Below, one piece after another: positions 9,739-18,349 of a DNA stretch of 64,000 bases (within the stretch, counting starts at the first letter, position 1; the number at the start of each line of letters is the position of its first letter). This stretch comes from Sediminibacterium sp. (GTDB taxonomy: Bacteria > Bacteroidota > Bacteroidia > B-17B0 > Aurantibacillaceae), in contig JASGCO010000014.1 of NCBI GenBank assembly GCA_030054095.1, positions 30,496-94,495 on the forward strand, read 5' to 3'. The notes under the pieces are model-generated. The model did no database searches. It was not told the DNA's origin and saw only the letters and a program-made list of their open reading frames with translations. Position numbers and translations under genes: made by a program.

Positions 9739-10106
9739 AAAATAATCTTTTAATAGCTGCTGGTTTGGTGGTACTTGTTATTTTTTCCTGTACCAACAAA
9801 AAAGGGAAAATGGTTCCTTCTTCAAGCAATCCAACATCTTCAGGCACTAATAGCTGCGATACCATTACTTATGCTAAACATATTGCACCTATCATGAGTA
9901 GTTCCTGTAATTCATGCCATAGCTCCGGTAATCCGCTAGGAGATATGACAACGTATTCCGGTGTAAAACTAAAAGTAGATGATGGCAGTTTTAAACAAAA
10001 AGTACTGGTTGATAAAACAATGCCTAAGTCGCCGGTTTCACCCCTTAGTCAGAAACAGTTGGAAATGATACAATGCTGGTTGGATAAAGGGGCGCCTAAC
10101 AACTAG
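9735..10106 (+). CDS. Small cytochrome c-like lipoprotein
   Basis: 123 residues with a lipobox VIFSC (Cys19), so probably a lipid-anchored envelope protein. A single heme-binding CNSCH (Cys58, Cys61, His62) sits in a segment, YAKHIAPIMSSSCNSCH, that closely parallels the heme domain of the preceding monooxygenase. Met in the DKTMPKSP segment is a possible sixth ligand, and the protein ends with the MIQCWLDKGAPNN helix typical of such domains. The ATGA overlap with the monooxygenase gene implies coexpression. A role as its electron donor is inference. Its stop codon shares a CTAG with the stop of the convergent ribE. Confidence 0.85.
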   Translation: MKNNLLIAAGLVVLVIFSCTNKKGKMVPSSSNPTSSGTNSCDTITYAKHIAPIMSSSCNSCHSSGNPLGDMTTYSGVKLKVDDGSFKQKVLVDKTMPKSPVSPLSQKQLEMIQCWLDKGAPNN

Positions 10107-10690
10107 ACCTTCCCTAAAAGTCGGGCCACATACTTACCAACAATATCAAATTCAAGGTTTACTTTGCTCCCAGTCTTTATGTGCTTAAAATTGGTGTGCT
10201 CATAAGTGTAAGGAATGATGCAAACTGAAAAGTTATTTTCTCCCGATTCCACTACTGTGAGGCTAACGCCATTAATGGTAATAGATCCTTTCTGAACAGT
10301 AATGTGTCTGCTATCAGGGGCATATTCGAACAGATACTCCCAGCTGCCGTTAAGGTCTTTCACTTGTTTGCAAAGAGCGGTTGTATCTATGTGTCCCTGA
10401 ACAATATGTCCATCAAACCGACCAGTGGCTGGCATGCAGCGTTCAAGATTTACAAAGTCGCCGGGGCTCAACTCTCCCAGATTCGTACGCTTAAGTGTTT
10501 CCTCTATGGCAGTTACGACATAATTTGTTCCCTCTATTGCCACTACGGTAAGGCAAACGCCATTGTGGGCCACGCTCTGGTCAATTTTTAACTCAGGCGT
10601 TACGGAACTACTGAATGTAAAATGAATATTGCTGCCTTCTTCTTTAAGCGCCTTAAGTTCTGCCTGGGTTTCTATTATGCCTGTAAACAT
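10103..10690 (-). CDS. ribE: Riboflavin synthase, alpha subunit
   Basis: 195 residues, normal length. It dismutates two 6,7-dimethyl-8-ribityllumazine molecules into riboflavin and a pyrimidine in the cytoplasm. The start MFTGIIE is diagnostic. Two lumazine-binding repeats follow (about 1-90 and 91-190), with HNGVCLTV in the first and HIVQGHID and INGVSLTV around the second. The ATG touches the stop of the TlpA-like gene upstream (about 1 bp shared), so the two are probably one transcript, though no functional link is evident. No other riboflavin genes are nearby. Confidence 0.97.
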   Translation of the reverse strand: MFTGIIETQAELKALKEEGSNIHFTFSSSVTPELKIDQSVAHNGVCLTVVAIEGTNYVVTAIEETLKRTNLGELSPGDFVNLERCMPATGRFDGHIVQGHIDTTALCKQVKDLNGSWEYLFEYAPDSRHITVQKGSITINGVSLTVVESGENNFSVCIIPYTYEHTNFKHIKTGSKVNLEFDIVGKYVARLLGKV

Positions 10691-11922
10691 TATTCGTGTA
10701 TAAGCCGGTTAATTAATCGTTCAGTTTCTTCCTTAAATTTTTCGTATTCTTTTCCGGTAGCCGGTCCGCTGAAACCGGTATGGATTTTTACCACCTTGTG
10801 TTCCTTATTTAAGAACAACGTTGTTGGAAACGCACTTACCTTGTTCAGAAACGGCATACTTGCCGAGGCCTGATCCTTTCCGTTTAATCCGGTGAGTAAA
10901 ACCAAATACGTCATATTAAACCGCTTTATCAGGCGGTTTACCTGAAGTTTTGCTTTCTCTTTATCCGTTGTCCGCTCATAGGCCAGCGCAACAATTTCGA
11001 GTCCCTGAGAGGTGTATTGCTTATAAACAGACGAAAGATACGCGCTTTCGTCCATACAATTGGGACACCAACTGCCCATTAATTGTATAATAACCGGTTT
11101 CCCTTCAAAGCGCTTATCACTTAATTTCACCTCTTTTCCGTTTAAATCAGGATATGCAAACGCTAACGGTTGCTCAGGATGGGCAATGGTGGTTATTTCA
11201 TCTGCCTCTCTTAATTTAAAATCCGGATTTTTGACCGCCTCCCAGAATTCGTGCCAATGCGCGCCACTGTAAAAATCGCCTTTTAATGTCCCGTTCGTTT
11301 CCTTTTGTGCAATAAACAAAAAAGCATGAGAGCCATCAAAACAACTTAGCCGTAATGTATTTCCGTCTGCCAGTCCTTCCAGATAACGGTAATCGCCCGT
11401 TTCGGTTAAAAACGTTCCGGTAACAAAAGGCGATTGTTCCTGATGGTGAAAAATTCCTATTGCTTTTGAACTATCGGGTGTTTGCGGGCTAAACGTGGTT
11501 TCCCACCGTCCTTCAAAAACAGCTGTTGATGACAAGGACGTGGAAGAAGGAAAGCGCCACGACACCCCGTAAACGGCTTTAAACGGAATTTCTTTTTTTT
11601 CTTTACGGTAATGATTTATCCATACACCCTGCCACCCGCCATCGGGGAGCACCACTACTTTAAATCCGGTATCAAACACGGGCATTTTAATCATCAGGCT
11701 GTCGCCCTTCTGTGTTATTTCATCCACCCGTATCCGCTCATCACCGTTTTGTATCAGTACCACTATCCTTTTCCCCTGAGTTTTAACCGAAAAATTAAAG
11801 GGTAACTCTATGCCCTTGCTTTCATCCAAAAACAAAACACCTCTGTAAATCCCTTCCTTAATTTTCGCGCTCATTCCTGTTGAAATTGCTATCAGGCATG
11901 AAATAATCAATCGCCACTTCAT
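10690..11922 (-). CDS. Exported TlpA-like thioredoxin-fold protein with long N-terminal domain
   Basis: 410 residues. A signal peptide covers about 1-19. Residues 20-240 are beta-rich with no family I recognise. Residues 250-405 are a TlpA/ResA-type thioredoxin domain with the active site WCPNC (Cys286, Cys289) after the expected strand KPVIIQLMGSWC, and a cis-proline region near AFPTTLFL. Such proteins reduce disulfides in the periplasm, for instance during cytochrome c maturation. The two heme-motif proteins encoded just across ribE make that attractive, but the link is inference. The start at 11922 gives the complete signal peptide. Downstream it abuts ribE. Confidence 0.88.
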   Translation of the reverse strand: MKWRLIISCLIAISTGMSAKIKEGIYRGVLFLDESKGIELPFNFSVKTQGKRIVVLIQNGDERIRVDEITQKGDSLMIKMPVFDTGFKVVVLPDGGWQGVWINHYRKEKKEIPFKAVYGVSWRFPSSTSLSSTAVFEGRWETTFSPQTPDSSKAIGIFHHQEQSPFVTGTFLTETGDYRYLEGLADGNTLRLSCFDGSHAFLFIAQKETNGTLKGDFYSGAHWHEFWEAVKNPDFKLREADEITTIAHPEQPLAFAYPDLNGKEVKLSDKRFEGKPVIIQLMGSWCPNCMDESAYLSSVYKQYTSQGLEIVALAYERTTDKEKAKLQVNRLIKRFNMTYLVLLTGLNGKDQASASMPFLNKVSAFPTTLFLNKEHKVVKIHTGFSGPATGKEYEKFKEETERLINRLIHE

Positions 11923-12009
11923 ACATTCAAAATTAACTAATTACAATGGATTTGCGATACAATACTAAATCCGGCTAAAAATAGCCTAATCCGGATTGGA
12001 AATGCCCTA

Positions 12010-13425
12010 TTAATACACCAACACCTTGCGTTTCAGGAAAAACAACGCTTCACTTAATTTCACCATTAATTTCTGACTCTGATAGGCGTTTACTCCCGCC
12101 TTCTCCAGAACATTAGCGTAACCATAGATGTCGCCAAGCTGTTGCTTATAAATTACATTTCCTGTTTTGCGTTCCTTCAACTGAATATTAACCACTAAAG
12201 CCGCCAGTTTCAATTTATAAAAATTCTCCAGTACATCGCTGCTTATATCTTCCTGTGTGTCGGCCTGACTTTCGATAATATAATCCGCCTCTTCGGGTTT
12301 AGACACAATCCTGACTTCCTGTCCGTTGAACTTCTGCTGTATGGCCATTTCTATACTATGCGCCCCCGTTGGTTTTCCGAAGTTGTTTTCTATCGATTGT
12401 ATAAAAACCGTTACTGGTGATACGGCAGCATATACTTTTAGAGAAGACGTATTAATGAATTGACTTAACACCGTTATTCCGGCGCGACCCACAGAATCAT
12501 TTCCCATCAGGGAAGAAATATCAGGATTCAGTGCAAATGCTACCGATTGATTCAATGGCTCTACATAGGTTGCCTTTAACTGTAACTCACCGGAGGCATT
12601 CGTAACGGCCTTCTCGTTAATCTTTACTTTTTCTTCATCGCTGCTCAACAAAAAAGGAAAATTTTGCAAAGGTGCTTTATTTTTAAGTTGCAGGCTATAA
12701 ACCATTGGGGAATAGGTTTGCTGATACGGCTTTAATTGAAACACCGTTTTGGTTTGTACCGCCTGAATGGATTGTAGTTGCTGCTGCACCAGATTGGTAA
12801 GATCAAAAACCGTTTTTACGCCTCTGGTTTGAGCAGGATCAAACACAATCTCTTCGCTAAGATAAGGCGTTAATACCCCAAATGCCTGAATACGCTTTTT
12901 AAGGCTTGATGAAAAATCATGGTTCTGTTCATCTGTAAAACTGGCCGAGATAAGATTGGCCGCCTTGGAAACCACCTGTTGCTTTTTTTCAGCTTTGCGA
13001 CGGGCATATTCTTCCTTGTCTAACTGATAATACACCCAGTATTGCTTGTCATTTTCATACGAATCCACCAGTGTATAGCCTTCTATATTATCACTGTTCG
13101 ATAACTTTATCAATGAGTTAAAATTTTCGTTGAATTGATTGTTATTCTGAACCGTGTATAAAACCGAATTGGTAGAAATGTCAACCTTTATTTCAGAAGC
13201 TAAATCATACAAGGCATTTTTCTTTGCTTCCATCTGGTAATTAGATCCCTTTTGTTTGTCGCCTACACCAATGCCAATGTATTTAAAGCCATTGTTTGGA
13301 CGGCTACTTACCCACAATGGTACTTTCACCTCTACCGGCTGCATTTGGTTAGCCGGTTTCTGTGCCAGAAGGGGTAGTAAAAACGCCTGTAGTATGAGAA
13401 TGCTATAAAAAACCCTCCGCTTCAT
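12010..13425 (-). CDS. Exported LPP20-like protein, third gene of an envelope cassette
   Basis: 471 residues with a signal peptide (1-21, ending LLAQ; no lipobox). Residues 35-145 resemble the LPP20/FlgT N-terminal domain: WVSSRPNNGFKYIGIGVG, then an AKKNALYDLASEIKVDI helix and a YWVYYQLDKEEYARRK end. After a middle beta-rich region, residues 340-471 (EEADYIIESQADT, then VNIQLKERKTGNVIYKQQLG) resemble the CsgG/TolB-like fold of FlgT and LpoB-type proteins. These are family-level resemblances judged by eye. FlgT belongs to flagella, but nothing flagellar is here, so an envelope-structural role is more likely. Its start overlaps the stop of the preceding lipoprotein gene by 1 bp, indicating an operon. 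Confidence 0.7.
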   Translation of the reverse strand: MKRRVFYSILILQAFLLPLLAQKPANQMQPVEVKVPLWVSSRPNNGFKYIGIGVGDKQKGSNYQMEAKKNALYDLASEIKVDISTNSVLYTVQNNNQFNENFNSLIKLSNSDNIEGYTLVDSYENDKQYWVYYQLDKEEYARRKAEKKQQVVSKAANLISASFTDEQNHDFSSSLKKRIQAFGVLTPYLSEEIVFDPAQTRGVKTVFDLTNLVQQQLQSIQAVQTKTVFQLKPYQQTYSPMVYSLQLKNKAPLQNFPFLLSSDEEKVKINEKAVTNASGELQLKATYVEPLNQSVAFALNPDISSLMGNDSVGRAGITVLSQFINTSSLKVYAAVSPVTVFIQSIENNFGKPTGAHSIEMAIQQKFNGQEVRIVSKPEEADYIIESQADTQEDISSDVLENFYKLKLAALVVNIQLKERKTGNVIYKQQLGDIYGYANVLEKAGVNAYQSQKLMVKLSEALFFLKRKVLVY

Positions 13426-14792
13426 TACTTCACAAATTTGTTAATGCTGTTTTTAAATACCTTCTGTGCCTCTTCGTTGGTTTCTGCCTTAAGGGTTTCC
13501 ATTGGCTTAAGGTCGCGCTTTGCGGTGAACAACTGCCGCCATTTGCGAGGATTAAATTGTTGAGCAACGGGCGTGGCCTGTGGATTATACGGGTAAAAAC
13601 TATTAATGTTCGGCTGAGCGGTTCCGGCCAATTGGCGCCCCACTACCAACTCATTGTATTCAATAAGATCTTGTGATTGTACCGTGGTATTCTGAGAAGA
13701 CACAATCTGATTGGTTACCGCGTTGATTAATTTATACTGAAAATTATACGAATACACACGTTGCGCCTTATATTGATTATAATCCGCTAGCCTATATTCT
13801 GTAACTACTAATGTGTCATTTTTTCTCACCTGAACCTCTTGATAACATTTAGCGGGCGTTTTCACGGGGCCTACGTTCTGTTCCTTACGGTCTGATACAT
13901 TAAACACATAGAAATAATCTGCTCCTGTGGCTTTGCGTATTGCCTGAATAAGATCAACATTCCCCACCGCCGATACATCGTTTACATCTGGCAGATACAG
14001 AAAAGGTGTATTATTAATGACCTGCACATTCGACAGATTTTGAGTAGCATATTGACTAAAAGCACTGAATAAAAGATCCTCTACTTCTTTTTCCTCACTC
14101 TTCATGGGCTCAAAAAGCATAAAACTTTTTTGTTGCTGCAACTTTACCAGTTCCTCCAGATCCTTCGTGTCTTTGTAATTTTCGCTTTTGTAACGTATGT
14201 TATTAAGGAAAAACGCCGCTGACACGTAGTTCTTTGCTTCCAGTGCCGAAACAGCACTTTGATACTGCGGCTCACAAACGCTTATGATTTCGAGTTGCGC
14301 TGTGTTTTTATAATTGGCATTATACTTTTTATAACGGCTAATGCGGTCAAGCGCTTCCGTAAACTTGCGTTGGTTTACCAAAGCACTGGCTTCAGCATGA
14401 TTTTTTGAGCACAGTACTTCTACCGCCTTCTGATAATCCTCTTCGTATGATTTTGGATAATCTAACCCGACATTAAGTGCCGATGTTTTAGCGGTAAATT
14501 CCTTCAGACGGTCAAATGTTTCAATGGAGGCTTCTGTCTGCTGGGTATTATAATTCCTGAAAAATTCAGATGCCAGAGACGAAACATACTTTTGTCCCAC
14601 TTCCTTTAATTTGATACGGGCATTCACATTGGTGGGTTTACGTTGCAGCGATTCCAGATAATAATCGGCGGCTTCGTTTACCAATCCTTGTTTCTCCAGC
14701 TTTTCGGCAGCTTTAAAATATTTTTTGGAGCCGCTGCACGCGCACAGTACAAAGACCAGACATGCTGATAGTATGTAACCGGTTTTTTTCAA
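13425..14792 (-). CDS. Lipoprotein with TPR-like helices and CsgG-like domain
   Basis: 455 residues with lipobox LCAC (Cys19). Residues 25-220 are helical and repeat-like (AAEKLEKQGLVNEAADYYLESLQRKP, RKFTEALDRISRYKK, AKNYVSAAFFLNNIRYKS), consistent with TPR-type packing. Residues 225-380 follow a CsgG/TolB-like pattern: SFMLFEPM, a helix, VQVINNTP, then ATGADYFYVFNVSDR and YKLINAVTNQIVSS. CsgG is the curli export pore and LpoB activates PBP1b; this protein need not do either. It sits between two LPP20-like genes, 97 bp after the first and overlapping the next by 1 bp. The placement suggests an outer-membrane assembly, which is inference. Confidence 0.65.
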   Translation of the reverse strand: MKKTGYILSACLVFVLCACSGSKKYFKAAEKLEKQGLVNEAADYYLESLQRKPTNVNARIKLKEVGQKYVSSLASEFFRNYNTQQTEASIETFDRLKEFTAKTSALNVGLDYPKSYEEDYQKAVEVLCSKNHAEASALVNQRKFTEALDRISRYKKYNANYKNTAQLEIISVCEPQYQSAVSALEAKNYVSAAFFLNNIRYKSENYKDTKDLEELVKLQQQKSFMLFEPMKSEEKEVEDLLFSAFSQYATQNLSNVQVINNTPFLYLPDVNDVSAVGNVDLIQAIRKATGADYFYVFNVSDRKEQNVGPVKTPAKCYQEVQVRKNDTLVVTEYRLADYNQYKAQRVYSYNFQYKLINAVTNQIVSSQNTTVQSQDLIEYNELVVGRQLAGTAQPNINSFYPYNPQATPVAQQFNPRKWRQLFTAKRDLKPMETLKAETNEEAQKVFKNSINKFVK

Positions 14793-14813
14793 GAATGAAT
14801 GGGTTTTAATTTA

Positions 14814-14860
14814 AAACGGGCGGGTTAAGGATATTGGATTTTCCTTTGCCTCGCCCGTTT
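14814..14860 (-). terminator. Intergenic hairpin inside the LPP20 cassette
   Basis: AAACGGGCG (14814-14822) pairs with CGCCCGTTT (14852-14860) across a 29-nt loop, with an inner AAGGA/TCCTT pairing. On the minus strand it lies between the first and second cassette genes. The T-run after it is short, so it may be a partial terminator, a processing site or a stabilising stem rather than a full stop. Confidence 0.4.
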
Positions 14861-14889
14861 AATTCAAAGCTAATGCTTATTGTTATTTA

Positions 14890-15465
14890 TTAACGGCCTT
14901 CTTCGGCAAGCTTTTTCATTTCAGCGTCAAAAATCTGTTGGAATTTTTGCTTATCATAATCCAACTTTAATTTATTGTCGTTCGAAATTTTTTGGTCCAT
15001 TTTTTCAAACACTTCTTTTTTTCCAGCTTCAATAGCAATCCAATAACTGAACGCTCCATCTGGTTCTTTGAAAATCTTCTCGCCAATTTCTTTTACATTG
15101 CTTAACTGCATGTTTACTACTTCGCGGGCTAACTCTTCAAACTTATTTTCATACTCCTGAGCATTACCTACCGAACGTTGATTGGTGTATTGGTCCGTAA
15201 CACGCTTAATCATACTCTGAATATTACCCGCCATTTCTGATTTGGCATTCTGGAAAGCGATTTTTTTAGCAGTTGCCAGATCCGGCGATTTACCAACTTG
15301 TTTAGCGCGGAAGTTATTCTCATCGCTGCGGTATTCTTTCGAGCTGAAAGGTACCGTAATTTCAATGGCTCCTGTTTCCTTTTGGATAGGTGTCTTTTTA
15401 GACTTACAAGCTGTTAATGCTAAAACTGCAACAGCAGGTATTAAAAGTAATTTTGAGGTTTTCAT
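14890..15465 (-). CDS. LPP20-like lipoprotein, first gene of the cassette
   Basis: 191 residues. Lipobox LTAC gives Cys20. The mature protein matches the LPP20 pattern: VGKSPDLATAKKIAFQNAKSEMAGNIQSMIK (alanine- and lysine-rich helix), a second helix around EELAREVVNMQLSNVK, then FSYWIAIEAGKKEVFEKM, parallel to the YWVYYQLDKEEYAR segment of the protein at 12010. The C-terminal tail (155-191) is helical and charged. The ATG at 15465 gives a complete signal peptide. It is the promoter-proximal gene of the three-gene set, 135 bp downstream of parE with a stem-loop between. Function unknown; lipid-anchored envelope protein. Confidence 0.72.
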   Translation of the reverse strand: MKTSKLLLIPAVAVLALTACKSKKTPIQKETGAIEITVPFSSKEYRSDENNFRAKQVGKSPDLATAKKIAFQNAKSEMAGNIQSMIKRVTDQYTNQRSVGNAQEYENKFEELAREVVNMQLSNVKEIGEKIFKEPDGAFSYWIAIEAGKKEVFEKMDQKISNDNKLKLDYDKQKFQQIFDAEMKKLAEEGR

Positions 15466-15533
15466 ATTGCTTCTTTTATGGATTTATATTTTTCACAAGT
15501 CGTGCCAAATATATCGAATTTTATGGAATTAAC

Positions 15534-15593
15534 AGGCTTTAACAAGCGGAAAGGGTTTTAGTACAAAAACCACTTGCTTTTTGTTAAAAGCCT
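15534..15593 (-). terminator. Imperfect stem-loop just downstream of parE
   Basis: AGGCTTTAACA (15534-15544) and TGTTAAAAGCCT (15582-15593) are inverted copies with one bulged base. Inner matches GGGTTTT/AAAAACC extend the hairpin. It begins 8 bases after the parE stop, where a terminator is expected, but a clean T-tract is missing. It also lies upstream of the LPP20 cassette and could affect read-through into it. Confidence 0.45.
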
Positions 15594-15600
15594 TTAACAT

Positions 15601-17472
15601 TTACGCTAATTTTACCAATTCTTCTTCTGTATCCTTCTCTACCCTCAGGTTCTCAATAATAAATTCCTGACGTTCCTGCGTATTTTTCCCCATATAATAA
15701 TTCAACAGTTCCTGAATACTGGCTTTCTGATCAATTAACACTGGTTCGAGGCGAATGTCTTTTCCTATAAAATTACGAAACTCATCCGGGCTTATTTCTC
15801 CGAGACCTTTGAATCGGGTAATTTCCGGCTTTGGTCCCAGTTTGGCAATGGCCGCTTTACGTTCTTCGTCAGAGTAACAATAAATGGTTTCCTTTTTATT
15901 ACGTACCCTGAATAATGGTGTTTGCAGAATTTTAACATGATTGTTTTTTACCAGATCAGGGAAAAACTGCAGAAAAAAGGTTAGCAGCAATAACCGGATG
16001 TGCATTCCGTCCACATCGGCATCGGTTGCAATAACTATATTATTATAACGTAAATCGTCTAAGCCATCCTCAATGTTGAGCGCCGACTGAAGCAGGTTAA
16101 ACTCTTCGTTTTCGTACACTACTTTTTTGCCGAGTCCGAAACAGTTTAGTGGCTTTCCTTTTAAACTAAACACGGCCTGTGTGTTTACATCGCGGGTTTT
16201 TGTGATAGATCCGCTGGCACTGTCCCCCTCACAAATAAACAAGGTGGTATTTAAACGCCGGGCGTCCTTCAGATCATCAAGGTGCACGCGACAATCGCGT
16301 AACTTACGATTGTGCAGCGACGCTTTTTTAGCACGCTCACGAGCCAGTTTTTGTATGCCAGATAATTCCTTGCGTTCCCGTTCATTCGCCAGAATTTTAG
16401 CTTCAATGGCTTTCGCGGTTTCCGGATTTTTATGTAAATAATTATCCAGTTGCTGCTTTATAAAATCGCCAATAAAACTGCGCATGCTTTGTCCGCCAGG
16501 CGCTACTTCATTGCTACCGAGTTTGGTTTTAGTCTGCGATTCAAAAACAGGTTCCTGAACCTTTACAGATACAGCAGCGATAATTGACTTACGAATATCT
16601 GTCGGGTCAAATTCCTTTTTATAAAACTCGCGAATGGTCTTTACTACCGCCTCCCGAAAAGCCGCCTGATGCGTACCACCCTGTGTGGTGTATTGCCCGT
16701 TAACGTAACTATAGTACTCCTCACTAAAATGCTCGTTACTATGCGTCATGGCTAATTCAATATCATCGCCCTGTAAGCGGATAATCGGATACAGAATTTC
16801 GCCGGTAATATTCTTCTCCAGCAGATCTTTTAATCCATTGTCTGATTTGTACGCCTGCCCATTCAGATAGAGTGTTAAACCGGTATTCAAGAAAGCATAG
16901 TTCCATATCATACGATCGATGTACTCGTGCACGAAATGGTATTTTTTAAAAATGCTGTCATCCGGGCGAAACTCAACATAGGTTCCGTTTTTTTCTCCCG
17001 GGGCAGCCGTTAAGCGGTGTTCTTTTACCAGTTCCCCTTTACTGAATTCAGCCGTTTTAGCTTGTCCGTCGCGGTAAGAGGTTACTTTAAAATTAATGGA
17101 TAAGGCATTTACCGCCTTTGTACCCACCCCATTTAAACCAATGGATTTTTTAAACGCTTCGCTATCGTATTTACCGCCGGTGTTTATCTTACTTACCACC
17201 TCAACCACCTTCCCGAGTGGAATACCACGTCCATAATCGCGGATAGAAACAACACCGTCTTTTACATTTACTTCAATCTTGTTCCCCTCTCCCATCATGA
17301 ACTCATCAATGGAGTTATCCATTACCTCTTTCATGAGTACGTAAATCCCATCGTCGAAGGCCGAACCATCGCCCAACTTACCAATGTACATACCCGGACG
17401 GGTACGGATGTGTTCCTTCCAGTCTAAGGATCGTATGCTGTCTTCGTTATAATTAGATGCTTGCTTTACCAT
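15601..17472 (-). CDS. parE: DNA topoisomerase IV subunit B (type IIA ATPase subunit)
   Basis: 623 residues, the length of ParE rather than a GyrB with the long insertion. With ParC it decatenates daughter chromosomes, and this subunit supplies ATP hydrolysis. Seen: the GHKL ATPase domain with Glu49 and Asn53 (EVMDNSID), DYGRGIPL (Asp79) and [13 protein letters not shown]; a transducer domain; and the TOPRIM domain with EGDSASGS (Glu415) and DADVDG (Asp484, Asp486, Asp488). The MYIGKLGD start and overall sequence fit the Bacteroidota topoisomerase IV group. parC is not next to it on either side within this window. A hairpin follows the stop. Confidence 0.95.
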   Translation of the reverse strand: MVKQASNYNEDSIRSLDWKEHIRTRPGMYIGKLGDGSAFDDGIYVLMKEVMDNSIDEFMMGEGNKIEVNVKDGVVSIRDYGRGIPLGKVVEVVSKINTGGKYDSEAFKKSIGLNGVGTKAVNALSINFKVTSYRDGQAKTAEFSKGELVKEHRLTAAPGEKNGTYVEFRPDDSIFKKYHFVHEYIDRMIWNYAFLNTGLTLYLNGQAYKSDNGLKDLLEKNITGEILYPIIRLQGDDIELAMTHSNEHFSEEYYSYVNGQYTTQGGTHQAAFREAVVKTIREFYKKEFDPTDIRKSIIAAVSVKVQEPVFESQTKTKLGSNEVAPGGQSMRSFIGDFIKQQLDNYLHKNPETAKAIEAKILANERERKELSGIQKLARERAKKASLHNRKLRDCRVHLDDLKDARRLNTTLFICEGDSASGSITKTRDVNTQAVFSLKGKPLNCFGLGKKVVYENEEFNLLQSALNIEDGLDDLRYNNIVIATDADVDGMHIRLLLLTFFLQFFPDLVKNNHVKILQTPLFRVRNKKETIYCYSDEERKAAIAKLGPKPEITRFKGLGEISPDEFRNFIGKDIRLEPVLIDQKASIQELLNYYMGKNTQERQEFIIENLRVEKDTEEELVKLA

Positions 17473-17554
17473 TAATTACTTAAAAATTTAAAGTTCACGT
17501 TTAATATGAAGCGTGCCTTCCCGCTTCCCATTGCCTATTTTCCGGATACGGGGA

Positions 17555-18331
17555 TTAATCCCCGTCCAGAAGATTCCCTAACCCGCCTAAAATGCTGCCT
17601 TCTTCCTTACGGCTTCCGGTTCCATACGATAAGATACGGCCGGCAAGGCGACTGATTGGCAGTGTTTGTATCCACACTTTGCCAGGACCTCTTAATACCG
17701 CAAAGAAAACCCCTTCGCCACCAAACAAGGTATTTTTAATACCACCCACAAACTGTATATCGTATTGCACGCCGCTTGTAAACGCCACAATACACCCTGT
17801 GTCAATTTTCAGAACTTCGCCAGGCTGCAACTCTTTTTCAATGACATGACCGCCACTGTGTACAAACGCCATTCCATCCCCCTCAAGTTTTTGCATAATA
17901 AAGCCTTCGCCGCCAAATAACCCCGTTCCCAGCTTTTTCTGAAATTCAATCCCGACTGATACCCCTTTTGCCGCGCACAAAAAACTATCTTTCTGGCAAA
18001 CAATTTTATTTCCCAGTTTTTGCAAATCCATAGGAATAATTTTACCAGAATATGGCGCCGCAAAAGTCACTTGCTTTTTCCCCTGCCCCACATTGGTATA
18101 TACGGTCATAAACAGGTTTTCGCCCGTAAGCATGCGCTTTCCTGCTGTAAACAGTTTACTCATAAATCCTTTGTGGTTTCCATCGCCAAACATAGTTTCC
18201 ATTTGTATGCCATCGGTCATCATCATAAAACTGCCTGGCTCGGCAATAACCGATTCCTGTGGATCGAGTTCTACTTCCACACATTGCATTTCTTCGCCGT
18301 AAAGCTTGTAATCTATCTCGTGATTGTTCAT
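17555..18331 (-). CDS. AIM24 family protein (TIGR00266)
   Basis: 258 residues. The typical AIM24 beta-helix features are present: VEVELDPQESVIAEPGSFMMMTDGIQMET, GENLFMTVYTN, FLCAAKGVSVGIEFQKKLGTGLFGGEGFIMQKLEGDG, and the late GLGGVFFAVLRGPG-type strand written here as GGEGVFFAVLRGPGKVW. Bacterial members are small, soluble, presumably multimeric proteins; a mitochondrial relative helps organise inner-membrane complexes. The bacterial role is not established. It lies between ychF and parE on the same strand (spacings 18 and 82 bp) and could be cotranscribed with ychF. Confidence 0.92.
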   Translation of the reverse strand: MNNHEIDYKLYGEEMQCVEVELDPQESVIAEPGSFMMMTDGIQMETMFGDGNHKGFMSKLFTAGKRMLTGENLFMTVYTNVGQGKKQVTFAAPYSGKIIPMDLQKLGNKIVCQKDSFLCAAKGVSVGIEFQKKLGTGLFGGEGFIMQKLEGDGMAFVHSGGHVIEKELQPGEVLKIDTGCIVAFTSGVQYDIQFVGGIKNTLFGGEGVFFAVLRGPGKVWIQTLPISRLAGRILSYGTGSRKEEGSILGGLGNLLDGD

Positions 18332-18349
18332 TGTATTTTGGTTTAATTT

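Noticed and set aside
17549..17564. 16-bp palindrome CGGGGATTAATCCCCG overlapping the stop of the AIM24 gene
   Set aside because: No T-run follows on the transcribed strand, and part of it is coding; most likely chance.
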